NCBI GenBank assembly: GCA_965153455.1
Contig: OZ234494.1
Location: 2,976,001 to 3,040,000, forward strand
Source: Sphagnum compactum
Lineage: Eukaryota; Bryophyta; Sphagnopsida; Sphagnales
DNA length: 64,000 nt
Direction of reading: 5' to 3'
Shown here: positions 20,270-32,059 of the stretch, piece after piece
Layout: the number at the start of each line of letters is the position of its first letter
How positions within the stretch are numbered: the stretch's first letter is position 1
The notes under the pieces: model-generated
Seen by the model: only the letters and a program-made list of their open reading frames with translations
Told to the model about the DNA's origin: nothing
Database searches by the model: none
Position numbers and translations under genes: made by a program

Positions 20270-22792
20270 CAGAAAACAGCTTCAGCTGAGAATTCCTTCT
20301 GTAATTATTTAGTGCTAGCACCTTCATTGTAGTGCTGGATTAGATCAAAAGAGAAAGGAGCATATATTAGTGTATACTTGCTTGTAAGGGGACCCTGCAC
20401 TAGGATTGCCTCTGTAATGCACTGTAGAACAGTTCCACAGATGAGCCCCTTTTGGGGGCACTTTACTGTATCAATCTGTACTAGGATAGTTTGCCCAGCC
20501 AACCTCAATGAATACATGATGCTCGAGTTGAGGTTGCTTTGTGCTTCTTAGTTGAGGATCCAGACTCGCAATGTCAGCACTGTAATGGGGAAGCAATTGT
20601 TGCCTCAAGTTGCGATCTTTGAGGTTTGCTGTTGAGAATATATACTCACCTTAATTCACAGTTATGCAGAAGTGTCTTTGAATTTGCCCAAAATGTGGAT
20701 GCTATGCACTCGCCTACATCTTTGACATTATGAAGGAGAGGAGGATTCTCAATTGGGACTCATATTATTATACAAGACAATCCTGTCTTTGAAACTCTTG
20801 TTGGCTCTGCCTGTAAGGGAGAGAATGCAGAACCATGTAGTTTTCATTCGGTCCCACATGTTGAGGAATTTGCCCCAGGTGTTAGTGTGCAACTGTGATG
20901 AGTGATGAGTTCAGTTTTTGGAAGATTTCCTATTTTGATTGTTGTTGCAGGTTTGAACTTGCCATCAGGGGCAGAGTTGGCAATGCCATGAGCTGCTTGT
21001 TTGCAATATTTTGAATATAATTTTGTGTCCATTTTTAAGAATCTTTTTTTTTTTTTTTTACATTTGTTGTTCAAAGATGTAAGTTCCAAATTATTAAGAG
21101 ACTTGGAGCTTTGGAATTCTAAACAGTAAACGATTATAGTCCACACCATGTTCAATTAGACAACCTTTACAACCTCTTCAATGATTATTTGGAATTAGTG
21201 TGCATTTACAAATACTGTAATAATCCATGTGTTTGCTCTATTTCACATTATTCATGAAATTTGATGGCACTCAATGAAAAAAGAAAAATACCCATTGAAA
21301 ATACCAATTTGGGAATTGTATATGACAACCCACTTGATCATTTTGTTTGTTTAAAAGTACATACATGAAACTAAAAACAAGTGAAAAAAGCTGGACCATG
21401 GTGCTCAAAATCCATCCAAGGAAAGAAAAAGAAAAGAAAAAATTCCATCCAAGAAACACAATACAATAGTGAGACTTGTTTGTGTGTCTGACAAGAACAC
21501 ACAGAAATATCAGCATTGCTTACTGCTTACAAGGTTCTTGGATTCTTTGACTTTTCCCTTCTCATATGGAAAATGGGAAAGGAAAAAACCGCAAATCCAT
21601 TGATGTTTCCATTGTAGGATGGTGGTTTCTTACACTCTTATTACAAGATGGAAAAAGGCTCTTACTTCAAAGCTGCAATCTGTAAATAACTGGGTACACA
21701 ATCACAATCATGGTCTTGTCATGAAGGGTTTTCTGCAGCTGCAAAAACCATGTCTCCCCTTGAGCTCTAGAGTAAGCATGGTATGTGTCCATCAATGTTT
21801 TGTGAGAAGGGAGATTCAAAACTGAGAACATCACATGGTTTGAGGGAAGAGAGCTGAGGAAACAGCTGAGAACAGTGGAATTTCAAGGGTTCAAATCTTC
21901 CTTTCTGTAGAGAATGTAGGAGCCTGCTATGTATTCATTGTTGATCTGATCATACTCTTTGCAATAGATTTGGCTTTGTCCAAACACCACAATCTACAAA
22001 TTTGAACACAATTTCACCCAGCATTCCTTGACAAAGAGTGAAGTGGTGCACAAGTTCAAGCACTCTATCCTTGTGTAAGTTTCTGCAAAAATGAGATAAA
22101 GCAAATTCCAGCACACAAAGAAGCTTGCCAAATACTCCACTTAGAATCAGCATAACAGCCTTTACAAACAAGCTTTTAAATCAAACATACAGAGCAATGA
22201 CATATCATCCTGCACACTAACCAACAAGTCTTACTCAAAAGGAAAATCCTGTATGGAATCCGAAAAAGCAAAGAGAGAAAAAGAATGTTCACACATGATA
22301 ATGTACACAAGCATAATCACTACATGAACTTCACATACTCTGCTTTTTTTTCCTACCCTTCTATGTTTGCCAGATGAAATGTCTATTTCTGCTGTTTCCA
22401 AGACTGGACCTGGAGTTTGTGTTACAAACATGTGAAGGTGACCCGAAGAAAGAGGGGGTGAGTTTGCATGAGAAGTGATATGAAAACCTATAATAGCAAA
22501 TCTTTTGTAAACTTGTAAAGCCACAAGCTAAAAATGCCATCAACTAAGCAGTGGTGATGATGTTAAATCGTGAAAAACTAGCGTAACTGGAAACTGTATC
22601 AGGAGAAAAACAGGATGTACCTTGAAGCAGCTAAGCCTGCTACTCAGATTGAGATATGTGGTGGCTGTGCTCTAACTAATGTAAAATGGTAAAGAGAAGC
22701 AACTACAAGAAACCAAACATTGGAGCTTCTGTTGATCATTCTCTTACCAAGGCCCTATGAGATCTTACTGCTGGCCAATGCTTTTGCTTCAC
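20270..22792. other. Intergenic, no gene recognised
   Basis: Lies between the mannosidase fragment and the 3' end of the cycling-Dof gene. No domain was read on either strand. The part next to 22792 probably includes the Dof 3' untranslated region, but I see no unambiguous polyadenylation signal. Confidence 0.4.
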
Positions 22793-25704
22793 TCATTGTG
22801 GCTGTCTCTCTGCCATTGTTTTTGCCTCTGTTTTTGGTTGGAATGCTTTGAACATGCTCCCAGAGACAACAGACTCTGGTGGATTGGGCATACCAAGAGC
22901 ATTCCACACAGAGCTTTGTGCTGCTTCTTTGGGATCACCTACTCTCAAACTCTTTGGAGCCCAGAGAGCCCCATCAACTCGCCTACCTTCAGGTCGATCT
23001 CTTGGGTGCTTACCTAACACAGGAGTTGTTGTACCAGGCAGTCTACTGACAGGCAACACACTGCCATTTACTGTTGAGGCAGCAGCTGGAGCACCAGCAA
23101 CTGCTGCTGCCCATGGCAGGGGCACAGTCCAACCTCCCCAACCTGGAGGAACAACCCAATGAGACCCAGGCATCCCTGGTAGGAGAGATGCCCATGGAAG
23201 AACTCCAGCTCCAGTCCAAATACCATTGGGAGGTGCGTTCCAGGTTGCCATTCCATTCCCTGATAGTAGCTGTCCAGTTCCAACAACCCCATGGCTTCCA
23301 GCAGGCACTGTCCCACTCCACCCAACATTAAATCCATAAGGCCAAGCCCCATTGTAGAAGCTAAAGGGACCTCCTGTGCCACCAGCAGCCAAAACACCAG
23401 CATCACCCACTGCCATTGGCCTGTACAAACCCCCAACATCAGGTTGGAGAATAGGATGTAAGGGTATGGGGACTGCAGTATTAGCAGCTTCCTGGGTGGT
23501 GGTCGAATCTTGTTCTGGTAGAGAACTGGCACACTCATCAACTTCTTCCTTCTTTTCTACTTCAGATGGTAGCTCACCAGCACCATTTACACCATTTTGT
23601 GATCCATTCATAGCAGTAATTTGGTGGACTTCACCTGCTACTTGAAAGCCTTCCATCATGCTGATCTCACCACCTGCTTCCAAACAAGAGAATGTACTGT
23701 TTAGTCTTCAATGATAGTAATTGGAAAGTCCATTGGAACCAAGGTTTTAGTGTCAAACAACCAACCATTGATAACAGTTTACAGAAAGAAGACAATAGAA
23801 CATCAGATATCAACAAACACCAACTTTGTGACATGCATCCCATTCAAAATGAGACCAATCACATGGTTTAACTATTTGCTCCAAGACTCCAGTGCCTTTT
23901 AAGTAGGACAGGGCACACAAATCAATGTCCCTGCTTGCAAATAAAGGACACCTGATCCAGAGTGCATACTGCTAAGGTGAAGATCAACAATAGCACCATT
24001 CTTAACAAACTATGGTTTTAAAGGGCTAATTCATTTTGCATGACACTGACCTGAGGCATCATGAGCATCTTTGCAGGGATACAGCTGTGGAGGAACTGTC
24101 CCTGATGCATGCCTTGAAAAAACTGCACCATCAGGAGGGCCATGGTCTTGACGGATTGATGTAATTGTACTACTACCAGAACTAGCATCAAGAGCTGGGA
24201 GGGCAGGACATTGGCGAGGGATCTGAGGATGCTTCAAGGGGGAGATTCTTGACCCAGCGCAGGGGAGTAGCTGCTGTACACTCTCCTGGGAATCAGCTTC
24301 AACCGTAGCAACAACTGACCGATCAGCCATTGCGCCATTCCGAGCCTGCAATCCGACATGTTTGTTCTTCCTGCGACCTGCTCCAACAGGAACATTTCTT
24401 AGTGTGCCTCCAGCAGTCCAGTACCTCTGGCAGTTCTTGCAAAAGTGGCGAGGCTGATTTATGTTGTAGTTGTTGTAGTAGCAAAACTTTGTATCCAGGC
24501 TCTCACACCGAGGACAAGGGGCTGGCTTATCTGGCTTCTTTAGATTTTTCCCTTGGGACCCAACTTCTTGACCTCCTTCTTCTGCCTCCTTGTGTTCATT
24601 ACTTCTCCCCTGGCTGTCCTCAGCTGTTGCAACAGCTACTGAATTGGTCCCTGTGGCTGTCACAGTCAAGTCAGTCTCCTGTTTGCCAGACTTCAATGAC
24701 TTCTCGTCCTCTGCTGCCTCTGCAGGTTCATTGCTACCTAAGGAGCTCCCAAGCTCATCCACAGGTCCCGTTCCCATTGCTTTACAATTATCCTCTGTCC
24801 ATTGCACAGTTTCTTCTCCTACCTCCTCTGCATCCCCTTCCTCCTGTGCATGCCTACCTTCCTGCACAAAGCACAATACCAACAGAGTCTTCTTCTTTGA
24901 GAAAAAAATTCCCTCTCTTTTCTCTGATGTTTCAGATATACCAACAGAGTCTTCTTCTTTGAGATAAAATTTCAATCTGTTTTTTCATGATGTTTTTTAG
25001 CTATTCCACAGACATTCTTCTGTGGAGTCCATGACAAGATACTCGGAAAGAGTCTGAAAGAGGAACTCATGTGACGGTAACCTAACCTAGAAACCTTCAA
25101 CAGCAGTTGATACTTTCAGAGGAAGGATCCGGTGATCTTAGACATCGATAATAATAGTTACTGAAGAAATCAGCAAACGATTTGATTTGCTTGAACAAGC
25201 ACAGATCAGCGACGCGGCATGTTGTCGATAGAAGAAGAGGAAGAAGACGACAGCCTTCTGTAAAGACGACATGCGGAAAATGTATACACATGAAGGAAGG
25301 AAGAAGTCCTACACAACGACGACCTTTGTAACTGCCTTTGCTATGTGGCTTCCAAGTGCGTTTACAAAATCAGACTCCTACTGGAAACAAGTCCGGACAT
25401 GTATTCCCTATCGCATTTCGGTAAACAAACAACGGAACTGCGAAGCAGGAAGCCGTAGATAGAGTGAAGAGGAGAGGAGGGAGGAAAACAGGCAACCAAC
25501 CTCAGTGCACGGGGGAGCGCCTTTCTGCAGCGGGCAGTTAGGATCGTCCGTGATCACTTCGCCGGTATCGGCATCGACAACAGCACCGCCTGCAGTTACT
25601 GGAATGGTTCTACCGAAAAGCTTGATGGCGGGGTCTGCAGTCACAGGGGGACTTGCCGCTTGTTCTTCCTCCTCCTTCATCAGCCACTTTCTAAGCTTGG
25701 ACAT
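22793..25704 (-). CDS. Cycling Dof factor (CDF)-type transcription factor, 3 exons
   Basis: Nuclear zinc-finger factor of the CDF group, which in flowering plants represses CONSTANS-type genes and is degraded by FKF1/GIGANTEA. Exons: 25501-25704, 24051-24861 and 22793-23673; introns 639 and 377 bp, GT..AG; 631 residues. Start chosen at the ATG at 25704 ([14 protein letters not shown]) because the longer frame opens with TTG. Exon 1 holds the CDF N-terminal motif [13 protein letters not shown]. The Dof finger spans about residues 180-240: CPRC at 184-187 and CKNC at 209-212 (CX2CX21CX2C), then [20 protein letters not shown]. The C-terminus carries the CDF-specific blocks [26 protein letters not shown] and MFKAFQPK, the region that binds FKF1/GI in Arabidopsis. 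Acidic and Gly/Pro/Trp-rich linkers fill the rest. G-boxes lie upstream. Confidence 0.92.
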
Positions 25705-26180
25705 GTAAATAGAAGAGTGCTTGTCCGACGACGGCAAGTGACATGCAAATCAAGAATCTGACAAATCCTCGGGAGCTGGCTAGAGATAAGATACATAAGA
25801 GGAAGGAAAAGATGCACGGCAGAATCGGGATCGCTGATCTCAAGTGTGCATGTCCTCAAAATGAATTCCGCAGGGTTGTGGCTGACGACGACGACGACAC
25901 CAGCCAGTTGCCGCCAAAGCAACACAATCAGGAAATTTGCAAACTCGGAAACAAAGAGAAAGCAAAAAGGGGCGGGGGGAATAAAGTTATTCACGGATCT
26001 GCAGCGCAACGAGAGTTAGGAAAGGAAGCAGCAAGCTACTGCAGTGTAGCAGTAAGTGCAGGGAGAAAGTCGGGCGACGACAATTGCAATGCTCTTCTTC
26101 TTCATCTTCTTCTTCTTCTGCCACCATCGCCAAACGCGTGTGCGAAGAAAACAAAAGCGCCCGGGAAAAAACACAGCAGC

Positions 26181-26211
<31 letters not shown>

Positions 26212-26212
26212 C
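26181..26212. repeat. (GA)n tract upstream of the cycling-Dof gene
   Basis: About 15 GA dinucleotides; CT on the gene's strand. It lies about 480 bp before the start codon, probably in the 5' leader or core promoter, where pyrimidine tracts are common in plants. Confidence 0.8.
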
Positions 26213-26327
26213 AAACGACTGAAACCCTTTTTCCACGGGTGGTGGAAAAGACCAAAATCTTGACACGCACGCAAAGCCAACGACCGCTCGACTTAGCCTG
26301 GACTTCCACCTGCAAATCCAGATCCGA

Positions 26328-26517
26328 CACGTGCAAAAGATCACGTGTTCTCCAGCAATTTTAGCTAATCGAACACCACGGTCAAAATGAAGGAGTGGGT
26401 GGCCGGGGGGGGTCCATCCAGAGGCCAACTCTTTTGGCACCTGGATTGGGGGAAGTCGATTGATCTGTAAATCAGTGGAGTTAGGATATCACTGTACGTC
26501 CTAGATGACGACACGTG
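26328..26517. promoter_or_regulatory. Cluster of three CACGTG G-boxes upstream of the cycling-Dof gene
   Basis: CACGTG occurs at 26328-26333, 26342-26347 and 26512-26517, 620-815 bp before the Dof start codon. The first two are 14 bp apart. G-boxes bind bHLH (PIF) and bZIP (HY5) factors and are typical of light- and clock-controlled genes, which fits the CDF family. The regulatory role is inference. Confidence 0.5.
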
Positions 26518-27315
26518 GGTGGCCACAGGTGACCTTTTTGCACGTAAAGTGCAAGCTCAGTGTAGTGTGGGATGTGGAAAACAAAAAGGCAAAAGGAGGG
26601 CCGGCGCACTTTTTGAATTTCCTGTCACGGGAAAAAGTTTCTAGAGAGAGAGATCGTTTTCGCGGGCTGCCCAAAACATTATTTTTCCCCCTTTTATTGG
26701 TTGCCCAAATGCCGGTATTGAATGTCACGGAAAGGCCAGAGAAAGAGCAGAAGAGGGTAAAAGTGTAATGGTAAATAATAGCCTTTTTCCCGGGCTCCTT
26801 ACACTTTTACTCCGGCTTTTTCGTTGGAACCGAAAAGTCACGTTTGAAATTGCATTTAAGGGTAAGAGGAGAAAAGAAGGTAAAAGTATAAAGGTAAATA
26901 GGGTAACTCCTCACAGGTTCTCAGAACCGTACACCCAATTATTTTTTAAACTCAGCCCGGGTTTTTTTTTTTGGGAAATGGAATTTGATGTGCGGCCCGA
27001 GTGACGGAAAGGGCGGTGGAAAGAGAGGGGGGGAAAAAAAAAAAAGGCCCAAAAAGCGGCAATTGGATAAGCAACAAGGCTGACGAAGAAAAAGGGACAC
27101 AAAAAGCAGGTCCCAAGTTCCAACAAGTAAAAGACAGTAATAGTCATGGGGTATTTAGCATCCAAAATAAATCCCAATTTTTGTGGGAACAAAATAGGGA
27201 ACAACAATTTGACAAAACAATTGGAATAGAATTGAAGAGTACTGTGAGAACGAATTGGAAACATGTGGAGAACAAAACCCTTGAACACACAAAATAGGCA
27301 ATCTTCAAGTTCCTA
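26518..27315. other. Promoter-distal intergenic DNA with a small inverted repeat
   Basis: No gene. A perfect 12-bp inverted pair GTAAAAGTGTAA / TTACACTTTTAC lies at 26757-26768 and 26799-26810, and a related direct copy (GTAAAAGTATAA) lies near 26880. Confidence 0.45.
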
Positions 27316-27987
27316 TCTTATATATAAATTCACGTAGTCCGTCTGTCCGTGACGGAGCTCGGGTTTCACGCGAACCGGGCGCGGCGCGCGTCGAGGTCCT
27401 GAAACCGAGGTCCTGAGAGAAAAAAAAAGTAATAGCAACAGGAGAAGAGTAGCAGTCCCAACCTGAGAAAAAAAAAAGTAATAGCAACAGGAGAAGAGTA
27501 GCAGTCCCAAGTGAGAAGAACAACAAGAGGAACCAACCAGGAGAAAAGTAATAATAGCAGTATGAGAAAAATCGGGTTTCACGCCGACCGGGCCCGGCGC
27601 GCGCGTCGAGGTCCTGTCCGTCCGTCAAGGTCCTGAAACCCAGATCGGGACCCGCCTCTCCGTCCTCGACCATAACCACCCAAAAACCTGCCTGGCTCCT
27701 CTTTTCCAGGTTTTCGTGAAACCCGGCAGTTCTGTGGTTATGAGGATGAGATATCATGTATTTGTAGTTCCGTCCAATTAGGAGTTCTGGATGGATTGAT
27801 GATGTGGATGAAATATTATGTATTTATATAATTCTATCCATTGAGGGGTTCTGGATGGATTGATGATGTGGATGAAATATCATGTATTTGTAATTCCGTC
27901 CAATTATGGGGTTCTTTGGGGTCTCCTTTGGACTCCCAGTTTTTTCCCAGTGCCGTGTCGTGCCTTGCAGGCACGGGAGTCCACTAG
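27316..27987 (+). mobile_element. Non-autonomous Helitron (672 bp)
   Basis: The left end reads TCTTATATATAAATTCACG directly after an A. The right end reads CACTAG directly before a T. So the element sits between A and T with no target duplication, as rolling-circle Helitrons do. Twelve bases before the right end is a hairpin, CGTGCCT-TGC-AGGCACG (27959-27975), the expected terminator. An outer pair GGACTCCC / GGGAGTCC encloses it. No Rep/helicase coding is present. Inside are a duplicated GTAATAGCAACAGGAG block (27430-27510) and about three 62-64-bp units (27743-27930). Confidence 0.8.
27743..27930. repeat. 62-64-bp tandem units inside the Helitron
   Basis: Three imperfect copies sharing GATGATGTGGATGAAATAT and an ATTCCGTCCAATT-type segment, starting near 27743, 27805 and 27869. 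Confidence 0.75.
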
Positions 27988-28399
27988 TTTTATTTATTTC
28001 ACAAGTGTTGTAAAGAGTTGAGGATGCATAATGCATACCAAAGGAGGAGGATCAAGGGCTAGAATTTTTTTTCAATTTTTTGGTGGGTTCATTCATGGTC
28101 ATATTCTACAATGTTGTTCCAAAAAAAACTAACTCCCAACTTTGTTAGAAAGTAAATTTTCCTGCCTTTTATCCCAAGTAGCTTTCATTTTAGGGGGATC
28201 TCTAACCTTGTTTCAAACCCTTCTCAGTCTAACAACATGTTTTTCAATGCACTACCTGACATTTGTGCAAGCATCACATGACACACAAGCATTCGCAGAT
28301 GGCTAAATCTTCAAGGGATCAAACCCATGGTTCTATCCTCCTGCTCTTCTAATGACTCTAACCTAACAACATGCCCCTCAATGGACATAGGTCTCGATA

Positions 28400-30650
28400 A
28401 CCAGTCATATACGCAATCCAACTTGTAACTTCACCTATTTCATTGCTTGTCAAATCTTTGTGTTCAGGATGATGCAGCATGGAATCTGACATCAACGAGA
28501 CCATTCATATTCTAGTCACAATTACCTTGCCAAAGTTCTCTGGCAGTCTCTCAGGATCCAACCTAGTTGCTTGGGTTTTCGAAGTTGAGCATTTCACTCA
28601 GTTATACTCTGAGAATCCCAAATACCCTCCTCACAATCATTATCCTCAAGCTCCTAGGCAATCTGTGCATGCATTCAAATGATCTTTCCAAGCATTCATC
28701 TTCAAGCAAATAGAAGTTCAAATGTCACACACTACTTGGATTGAGACCTGCAACAAAAGCTCAAGTGTTCACACATTTCTCAATGGTCACATAGAAGCTT
28801 CCTTATGCATAACTGACCATAACCAGAATCTCCACACCCTGATTGGCTATTGGGTTACAAGTTGCATGCATAACCTTCAACCTCCATTTCATTAGCAACC
28901 TACTAGGTACTCACAGCACAAGGTACCAAGTACCAACATTGGCTCTCTTTGGCCCCATGATTCCATTAACCCTATCAACCTCGGACCTTTGTTTCATCAG
29001 CAACCTACTAGGTACTCACATCACAAGGTACCAAGTACCAATGTCAGCTCTCATTGGCCCCATGATTCCATAACCCTATCACTGCTTGGATGAAAACAGT
29101 TGTCTCAATTCTCATTACCATCAGTTATGCCTGGTGGTCGGAGCCGGTTACATTGTCCATAATTTGCTCCACACCAGCACACCCCATTTTTCATCTTCCT
29201 CATGTTTCTTGCTGATGCATCAGCCTTATTGGTTTGTCTAGAACTGTTATACTGCACATCAATGAACACAACACAATGGATGAGCTCAGTGCTTCATCTA
29301 CAAACAACCTTATCTTTGTGCCATCAAAAGATTCATATTGGGATTCTTTCATGTCATCAGTTACCGACAAACCATGTACCATGAGAAACACATGGAACAG
29401 AAAACATAGGATAAAGGGGAGATGCATCTATGCTCCAGAAGCACCATCTGCAGTCTCTTTCTGCAGTTCCAATGGGATCTCTCATCCATGAGAATAGCCC
29501 ATAACTTCACTGGCATCTTGGTGATTTGTGTAGATTACAGAAAAAACAAATCGAAATGCTGGTGATCATGCCATTTCTCTCTTCCCTGCATCACCAAGTG
29601 ACTCCCAGCTCATTAATGACAATGCACAAGTATAGTTATCATGCTCATTGAAAGTTGTTCTGCAGACATTAGCACTCTCAGCATGGTTTGTGCACATTGC
29701 TGGAAGAAAGTACCTGACTCTCAATTTTGAGTTGTCATTCCTCAGAGATTGTACTCTCAGTGCTATGACCTGTGGACTGGAAATGGGATTAGATTGGCTT
29801 CAGTTACTCCTGATGAAGCATGACATGACAAAATTCCCAACATGTCTAGCATGACCCTGAACGTGATTTGCACCTACTGGAAGCCATTCTATTCTACATA
29901 TCTATGAAGTTGCAGCCAACAACTTGGAAGGTTACACTAGAATGGGTGCAATCATAACCTTACAAGAGTCACTCACGAAGTGTCAGACAATCGCCTTCAT
30001 CATGAATAGCAGTGACAAGCTGCCATGACTAACCAATCACTGGCTTGTACAATCCAATCCATACATGTAATATGGAAATACTATTCAAAAACTTATCTTG
30101 CCAAGTTCTTCAATTGATGACCTTGAATCACCACTGTCCACAGGTCTATGAATGTAACAGAACCAATTTATTTTGCAAGTAATTTCTTTGATACCCCAGT
30201 CATGGCATTGACCTAGTCTAGTGTCCACTATAAATTCATGCACTCCTCAGGCTTCACATTGAAAGATATGTAACTTGTGCTACTGTTTCAATGGCAACTG
30301 CCATGCTAAATTCAGATTGGACACTCACTGGTCAAAAGTGCAATATTGTGGATTTCTTCTCCAAAATTTGCACATTAAAAACTCCTGCTGAATACAAAAC
30401 CCTTTAAAATTCCCACTGAATGACATATGAGATGCCCTACCGCAAATGTGCAACATACCAGTGGACTTTAAGGAGTTGAAATAAGTACAAAGGAACTTGT
30501 CAAGGCATTGTGCATTACCATGGTGTCATTCAGTTGAAGTAAAATACATGGATTGAGGATATCTGATGCCTAAAATGGTGTCTAGAGGCATCTAATGTGA
30601 GTCAAGATGATCAGTAAAGATGCAGAAAATGTTGTTAGCAATTCCCTGAA
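28400..30650 (+). pseudogene. Degenerate retrotransposon debris (probable gypsy gag-pol)
   Basis: Fragments only. 28479-28682 reads LPKFSGSLSGSNLVAWVFEV, similar to the start of many gypsy gag proteins. A 100-bp duplication at about 28886-29090 repeats an LLGTH-TRYQVP-type segment. Near 29530 the frame reads ICVDYRKNKS, close to the RT motif VDYRKLN, followed within 15 codons by a stop and a HFSLP echo of the HFPLPFID motif. Later, 29648-29854 has GLEMGLDWLQ. Many stops interrupt it. No LTRs were found. The assignment is tentative. Confidence 0.35.
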
Positions 30651-30689
30651 ATGGTCCTAGCTCCTTCAGTAAGGACCAAGAAGAAGAAG

Positions 30690-31968
30690 CTATAGTTCCT
30701 TCTCAATGATATCCCGTATGACATCCCCGGGAAGCAATCCTTCAGTGCGTATGGCAAGTTTCTCTGTATCTTTGCTCACGAAAACCATGGTTGGCAGTCC
30801 ACGAATCTGCACAGCAGATAATGACACTTAGTTGTCACTATTTACAACTCTGTTGCACTGTTGTCACACAACACACCTCTTATAATTTGGTCACAGAAAA
30901 GTACAGACAAGGAGTGCAGGAGAGTTAAGAGAACAGAAACAGACCTCCATTTGGGTAGCAAGCTCATGCTCCTCATCTGTATCGATTTTCAAGAACCGAA
31001 CTCTGTCACCATACTCAACAGCTAGCTGCAACAATCCACAAGGACCCACTGTTCATGAATTGATCACTTGATGCATTTCAGCAAGTTCCATTTTCTTCAC
31101 AATCCTGGAAGAAATACAACAATCTGACATTCCAGCTGTGCTACCAGAAGAAGGGTAAATGTTGAACACTTTGGATAAGAAAAACAATGGTATCCTCAAG
31201 GTGGCCTGTCTGCAAAGAGACAACCTTGAGGCCTAGATGCAAGAGTATCTGGTCTGGGACACAACCCTGATAGATTAAGATTTTAGCAGCTGTGAATTTG
31301 AAATTTTAGGGTTAGGGTCAGGGTTTAGGGTTTAGGGTTTAGGATCAACACCGACGCACCATCTCGAGCTCTTGAGCTAGTAGAATGCAAGGGCCACACC
31401 AGGTCGCATAGAAGTCGACCACCACGGGTTGACTCCTTTCCCCAGCAAGAATATCATCTAATTCTCGTGCGGTGACCTTTTGCTGCTCAACATGCCCACA
31501 CGCCAAATACAAACCGTCTTAGTGCACCCGTCTCAAACCCCAATTCTTATCGTATTCTATAAAATCGCCTTTCTTCACCATCCCACCGGCCACAATCGCA
31601 CTAATCTGCACAAGAGAATCCGAGACCAATTAAAAAAACAAAAAAAAATCTGCAAGGGCCACCGAGCTCTGAACCTTTCAGCGGCACTTTAGAGAGAAAG
31701 AACGTACCACGAGAGGAGCATCTTTCGCTACCGTGGAATGAATAAAGCGTTTACTGCAAGCTGATGGTTTAAAGCAGACCGACCTTGTCACTCGCTTGCC
31801 CACAAAACCAGAGCTAAGCATGCCGGCACAATTTCTAGATCGCCACCGTCGCACCACCTCTCTGTTGCTCCTCCTGCTGGATGCCACTGCTACTCTTCCC
31901 GGCAACAAATGTGCCTTGTTCGCCAGCACGCAGGGTGATGCAACCAAGGAAGCACAGGGTGCAGCCAT
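30690..31968 (-). CDS. Plastid thioredoxin z (TRX z / CITRX type), 4 exons
   Basis: Plastid thioredoxin that in Arabidopsis is a stable subunit of the plastid-encoded RNA polymerase and partners the fructokinase-like proteins. Exons: 31708-31968, 31360-31482, 30945-31025, 30690-30806; introns 225, 334 and 138 bp, all GT..AG; 193 residues. Exon 1 is Ser/Arg/Val-rich with few acidic residues, a chloroplast transit peptide. Exon 2 holds the active site VVDFYATWCGPCILLAQELE, near identical to TRX z. Exon 3 gives LAVEYGDRVRFLKIDTDEEH, exon 4 IRGLPTMVFVSKD with the cis-Pro, then IRTEGLLPG and a TAG stop. Exon 2 must begin at CAAAAGGTC (31482): an earlier start would include an in-frame TAA, and this join gives DAPLV-QKVTAREL, which aligns with the family. 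No bacterial-type neighbours; single gene. Confidence 0.93.
31304..31343. repeat. Interstitial telomere-type repeats (TTTAGGG) in a thioredoxin z intron
   Basis: Three perfect TTTAGGG units plus degenerate flanking units, 17 bp from the exon 2 splice donor, within intron 2. This is the plant telomere motif; here it may be a telo-box or a repaired break. Confidence 0.85.
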
Positions 31969-32059
31969 GGCTTTCAAGCTTTGCCACAGCACGAAAAGCC
32001 CCACAAATCAACACAACAAACAAAACACTCAAAACACAATCTGTATGCAAAAAATTCAC

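Noticed and set aside
24876-24964. 62-bp direct repeat in cycling-Dof intron 1 as an alternative exon or control element
   Set aside because: Two copies of ACCAACAGAGTCTTCTTC lie close to the acceptor, but neither has splice sites or coding similarity; probably simple duplication.
25705-25737. Eleven-residue N-terminal extension of the cycling-Dof protein
   Set aside because: It opens with TTG; the ATG at 25704 is used instead.
31482-31620. In-frame TAA within an apparently open upstream extension of thioredoxin z exon 2, suggesting a pseudogene
   Set aside because: Using the acceptor at TTGAGCAG (exon start 31482) removes the stop and gives a phase-correct join matching the family, so the region is intron.
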